This document shows, in pieces, positions 59,315 through 64,000 of a DNA stretch of 64,000 nucleotides (positions within the stretch are counted from its first letter, which is position 1; each line of letters opens with the position of its first letter). Position numbers and translations under genes: made by a program. Source of the DNA: Anaeramoeba flamelloides (Eukaryota; Metamonada; Anaeramoebidae); contig JANTQA010000012.1 in assembly GCA_027625915.1 (NCBI GenBank), positions 16,020,501 through 16,084,500 of the forward strand, written 5' to 3'. The notes beneath the pieces were generated by a model. It was not told the origin of the DNA. It saw nothing but the letters and a program-made list of their open reading frames with translations, and ran no database searches.

Positions 59315-60550
59315 TAGAGGTTTTGATGTTAACATGCTTAATTCACGATAAAGTTACAAAAATCGCGATAATTTTCATCAAATCGCGATATATCAGAAAA
59401 TCGCGATAATTCAATATTATCGTGATAATTCTATAAAATCGCGATAATTATTAAAAAATCGTGATAAATGCCAAAATATCACGATTACTTTTTAATCGTG
59501 ATATAATAGTTGATGAGTTTTTGGGCTAATTGAGAAATATTTTGAATAAAAAATTTTTTTTGATCAAAAAATAGATTAAGTGACAAAAAGTCATTCTTTG
59601 AAAAAACAACAAAAAAGATACTGGATCCAATCAAGTATCAGATCAAAGAGTTTTGTTGTGTTTTCATTTTATTTGGTTGACAAACCGATCGATCCTTTTA
59701 GATCAACAACAATAAGAACTAAAGAGAAATAAATATTTTTTCAGTTAATGGTGGTATTGGAAATTGCTTTTAATAATTAGCTTCTAAAACAACCAACCCT
59801 TAAATCTGTTCTTTAAAGAATGTGATCTTGGGTTACAATATTTTCATTTTTTCTCAGCGCTAAAAGGAGTTGGATAACTCTTCAAAAGATTTCACAACAT
59901 ACTTGCCAGATGATCACCAATTATTAAGATTTTTTATACAATTCTTGTCTTCTTCTTCTTTTTCTACTCATATCTTTGTATTGGGCAGAAAACACAATTA
60001 GAATAATAGAGGTTTTTGTTTGATCGATCACCAATAAGAACTCAAATTATTCTTTATTCTTTTTGGCTATTTAAAATTGTGAAGGTAACAACTCCATTTT
60101 AAGAAAACACACATAATTTATATTCAAGTGTATTGGTGAGATGGGTAATTATTAGTTTGATCATAAAATTTGTTTGAGATTTTATATTTTGTTAAAAAAA
60201 AATGAAAAGAATAAAATTTTTTTCCACAACAAACCAAACTCATTCCCGTTATAAAAGTTTTCTGTCTTTCAAAATTTTCAAACACTTGAAGACAGTTCAT
60301 AACCCTTACAAACACTTTCTGACATTATTAAAGGGGAAAGTGTTGTAAAAATCTCAAGGCTTTGTAAAAGTCAAGAGATTTTTTTTAAAAATGAAATGAA
60401 AATAATAATTTTTCATTTTTTCGCGATAATGTTGTTTATCACGATTTTATGATTTTTTCGCGATAAAGTTGGAGTAATCGCGATTTTTTTAATATTATTG
60501 CGATTTTATTGTTAATATCATGATAATATATGTTATCATCAAAACCTCTA
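59315..60550. mobile_element. TIR element with TCGCGA arrays, copy 2 (inverted)
   Basis: Reverse-oriented copy of 4808-6081: TAGAGGTTTTGATGTTAACA at one end and TGTTATCATCAAAACCTCTA at the other. TCGCGA-type clusters lie at 59345-59505 and 60420-60500, and the central shared sequence includes ACAGTTCATAACCCTTACAA. A short frame at 60124-60315 (- strand) shares residues with the equivalent frame in copy 1, but the two frames diverge at their ends and neither looks like a real protein. Confidence 0.82.
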
Positions 60551-61838
60551 ATATAAAAAAAATGAATAAAAAAAATCGTAATTTTTTTGCTTTTATACTG
60601 ATTCTAGGGCTTTAAACAATTTTTTTAAGAAAAAAGAAAAGATCCTCTAAGTAAGATATATTTTTAGATAAAGCTCTGAACATAAATAAAAAGCTATTTT
60701 ATCTTACTTTTCATAATTTTCATCAAATAATATTAATTTTACTGATTTTCAAATACATCGAAAAGAACTTGATAAAATATAATATACTTTCTTATTTTAA
60801 AAGTTTGGGTTTGGTTATTAAAATTATTAAAAAAAAACTAAAATTGTGCTAAATTGTTGTTCAAAACTTTGTCGAAAAATATATCGTAATTTAGAGGATC
60901 TTTTGTTTTTTCTTAAAAGATTTTTAAAAGTTCGAAAAGGAGGAGTTACATAACCTTAAAAGAAGAAAGAGGAATTTAATAAATATCATTATTTTAATAT
61001 TTAAAAAAACAATAACATAATTTTATCTATTCGTAAATTTAATATAGAAAGTTGTATACTATAGAAGACACTACTCATAAAATAAAAAAATTACTTTTCT
61101 AATAAAATTTCAACCCCTAATACAGAGTACCAAAATAAGTAAAAGCACTGTAAATAAATCGATAAAATATAATTGATCAATCCCATTTCTTATTCTTTTT
61201 CTTATTTTTTGAAAATATTTTTTATCAACATTTATTCTATTACAGGGTTTTTGTTATTTTACTGTTTTAGTTAAAAGGGTTATTTATAATCTGAGTATTT
61301 GATTAATAAAATGGAAAATATTTTTTGCACAAATATTTTCTTTTTTTCAATATTGGAAAAATCTTTAATTAAAGAGATAAATTTAATTTTTTCGGATCTA
61401 TTTTCATCAAATAATCTTCATTTAACAGGTGAATGAAAACGAGATGAATTTTATGATATTTAAATAGGATATTTTTAATAAAAATAACATGAAATTTGAT
61501 TGGAATTTATCATTTTTTTAATAAAATTAGAATATATGGTTCCTTGAAACAGTAAATAAAAGTAACCCAGAAAAGTCATACAAAGTTATATTTAAAATTC
61601 AAGAAATTACATGAAAAATTTTTAAATAGAAAAGAAAAATAAATTATTATTTATAGAAATTTCTAAGGGGGTATTAATTGTATTGCTACTTTGAAAAAAA
61701 AAAAAAAAAAACAAAAAATTAAAATGGTAGTAACAGAAAGGCAGATATAAAGAAAACTTTCAGATATAATCATTTAAAGAGACTCTAAAGTCATTATAAA
61801 TTATTTTTTTTTGCTTATTAAAATACAAAAATTATATT
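60551..61838. other. Intergenic stretch, nothing recognised
   Basis: Low-complexity A/T-rich sequence with no open frame of note, no splice-flanked exon and no repeat I could pair within the window. Confidence 0.45.
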
Positions 61839-62037
61839 TACAGTCAGTTCCACTTTTAGGGCACAAAGTTTAATGAAAATTAAGGTACAAATAAATCTCA
61901 AATTAAGACCCGAAATTCAGATTCTTGTAAATTAATTTGTAAAAAAAAATAATTCTCAATTTTGTGTCTTTTTTTGAGATTTTTTTGTACCTTAATTTTC
62001 GTTGAAAGTTTGTGACTTAAATTTGAAACCGACTGTA
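61839..62037. mobile_element. 200-bp palindromic MITE (Tc1-like ends)
   Basis: Copy from TACAGTCAGTTCCAC to GAAACCGACTGTA, with several changes in the internal GGCAC words (for example AAGACCCGAAA), so older than the copies at 30141 or 43669. Confidence 0.8.
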
Positions 62038-62712
62038 TTAAATACTCATTCAGATAATTATTTTATTTTTTTTTCTTATTAACCCTCCTTTTCCCATTTA
62101 GATATTAGTTTATTGTTGTTAAATAAGAATATATAAATTTGTATAAACTTTATTTTCGTCAAAGTTAACCAACATTTTTTTCAAATATCAAATAATTTTT
62201 ATAAATTACCTTTGAACTTTAGTTAAAAAATAAGTAGAATAATTATACACATAAAAAAAATAATCGATAGACACTGAAATAAAACTAAAAAATCAATAAA
62301 TTTTCTGAAAATAGAAAAACCCAAATACTTATAACCCACATTAAGAAAAACAACGATGTTCATTTTGATTTTCAATTTAAGATCCAAATAAAATTTCAAT
62401 AGAAATCAAAATGATTACTCTACAATCATTTTCACTTTATCAATAACCTTAGAATAACACATTTTTACTGAGTTATTATTGAAAATTGTAATAAAAAATA
62501 ATAAATGAATTAGGTTAATGTAAAAAAAATAATCAAAAAAATTAAAAATGTGTCAAATTAATTTCAATTTTTAAATTTCAGAAATAAATTTTTGATCTTC
62601 TAATATCCATTCAAACTCTTTAAACACACGTAATTTAACCATATTATTACTACCTTCCTTTGACTGAAAAATAATTTATATACAAACAAAAATATCCAAA
62701 TTTTTACACTGT

Positions 62713-62915
62713 TACCTCAGTTCCACTTTTAAGATACAAACCTTCCAGGAAAAGTAAGGTAAAAAAAAAATCTCAAATTAAAGGTCTATTTTTTTTGAAA
62801 TTTTTTTTTACTGAAATTATTTTACTCAAATTTGAATTTTTAACTTTAATTTTAAAAATTTTCTTGTGCCTCAAATTTCATTCAAAGTTTGTGTCATAAA
62901 AGTGGAACTGGCTGT
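62713..62915. mobile_element. 200-bp palindromic MITE, most worn copy
   Basis: Copy from TACCTCAGTTCCAC to GGAACTGGCTGTA. The left terminal CAGTC is altered, and the internal words are largely eroded on the left arm. The length and outer layout are kept. Confidence 0.7.
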
Positions 62916-62929
62916 AAAACTTAAAAAAA

Positions 62930-63425
62930 TCACAATAACACAATTTCATTTAAATTGGAAACAATTTTTCTTTTTGAAAAATCATAAAATCATTTTTTCA
63001 TCATGTATTTTTTTGTTTTTATTTCATTTTTTGGATTAGGGAACATTTTCATTCTATAAATGTTTTTTTCGAATAATTGATATTAGATGAATGTTGAGTT
63101 TTTCAAAATAGATTAACTCAAATAAAATTGGTTGATAGTATCTAACAATTTGATGGATCAATAGTTAACATAATTTTAACAAAATGATAAATTTATTTTT
63201 TTTTTTTTGTTGTCTTCTTTTCAATATTTTTAAGATAGTATTTATTTATTAGTATTGATAATTATTTATTTTTTGTTTCCTGGGTATTGAAATTTATAAG
63301 TAATTGTTAACATTTCAATTATTCCAGAGGTTCTAATTTTGCTTTTCTTCTGAGAATTTATTAAATCAATTTATGATAAAAAAATCGAATTTGTGTCAGT
63401 TAAAAATTTTGAATTGGGGTTTATT
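62930..63425. repeat. ~500-bp dispersed repeat, second copy
   Basis: Direct copy of 19755-20262, with the same order of shared words and the same TTTTGAATTGGGGTTTATT end. It follows the MITE at 62713-62915 by about 15 bp. No frame is shared. Confidence 0.7.
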
Positions 63426-64000
63426 AACAAATTCAAAGTAAAAAAACTTAAAATTATACCAAATTTCTATCACACTTTTATCCCAAATCCGAACAAAAAA
63501 AGGAAAAAAAGTTAAAAAGGTAAAACTTTACATTTTTTTTCCATATTCTAATGTTGAAAGAAAAAATGAAAAACCAATAAGAATAAAAAAAATAGTTGCA
63601 TAAATTCTAAACATGAATGGAGATAAAGGGAAATTTTAATATTTCATAAATATATCGACTTTTTTACATAATGGTTTAAAGGTTTTATTGATAGTTTGAC
63701 TAAATTTTCGATCTCCAATAGTATTTAGGCCGTTTGATAAGTTGATAAAAATTAAATGGGTATTTCTTTGAAATGTAGTGATAATTACACGGAAATTTCA
63801 ACTCAAATTTTTTTTTAATTTTTAAAATTTTAAGATTTTTTGAGGAATATTTCCTCTAAAAAATTATTAAAATTACAAAGTCAAAAATTTTTTTATGAAC
63901 CGGATAGAAATTTCTAGAAAATTTTGATCATTTCATCTATATTTGTGCCACATGTGATATGCCATATATGCAAAAATTTTGTATTAGTAAAAATAATTTT
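63426..64000. other. Terminal intergenic stretch, nothing recognised
   Basis: No open frame, exon, RNA gene or paired repeat was found before the window ends. Confidence 0.45.

Overview
The window is a very AT-rich nuclear eukaryotic sequence with long A and T runs. Six of the seven recognisable genes lie on the + strand. Introns begin GTAA or GTAT and end in AG. Proteins carry runs of Lys, Asn, Glu and Asp, and every gene stops at TAA. This fits a free-living amoeboid protist. The B-box/filamin-like protein and the Lys/Asn/Glu-rich style would suit an Anaeramoeba-like or dictyostelid-like genome, but I cannot name the species from sequence alone. There is no sign of bacterial DNA, rRNA or an intact tRNA gene.

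Genes in order: a small Cys-rich type I membrane protein (3216-4078, two exons); a TTLL12-type SET-like/TTL protein (9943-15141, four exons); an NCL/NCX-type cation/Ca2+ exchanger (16893-21009, six exons); a three-B-box, filamin-like, discoidin-like protein (31275-33844, two exons); an eight-EF-hand protein with one in-frame stop (39008-39706); the decapping scaffold EDC4/Ge-1 with a frame change at a 24-A run (46489-49666); and a full ABCC (MRP-type) transporter on the - strand (58363-53843). They share no pathway. They look like ordinary housekeeping, signalling and transport genes separated by long intergenic stretches.

The intergenic DNA (4079-9942, 21010-31274, 33845-39007, 39707-46488, 49667-53842, 58364-64000) is dominated by inverted-repeat elements. 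I can delimit: an eroded Tc1/mariner transposase near 840-1510; eight copies of a ~200-bp palindromic MITE with Tc1-like TA/CAGTC ends; two oppositely oriented ~1.25-kb TIR elements with clustered TCGCGA motifs just inside their ends; a ~4.5-kb near-palindrome (24170-28650) with a tRNA-like segment in each arm; a 341-bp foldback element with 107-bp arms that match perfectly by eye; and several other TIR families. None of the compact elements encodes an obvious intact protein, so any enzymes that move them must lie elsewhere. The repeat-rich blocks and the unexplained protein-like relic inside TTLL12 intron 2 are the least explained parts. Repeat boundaries were found by eye and are approximate.
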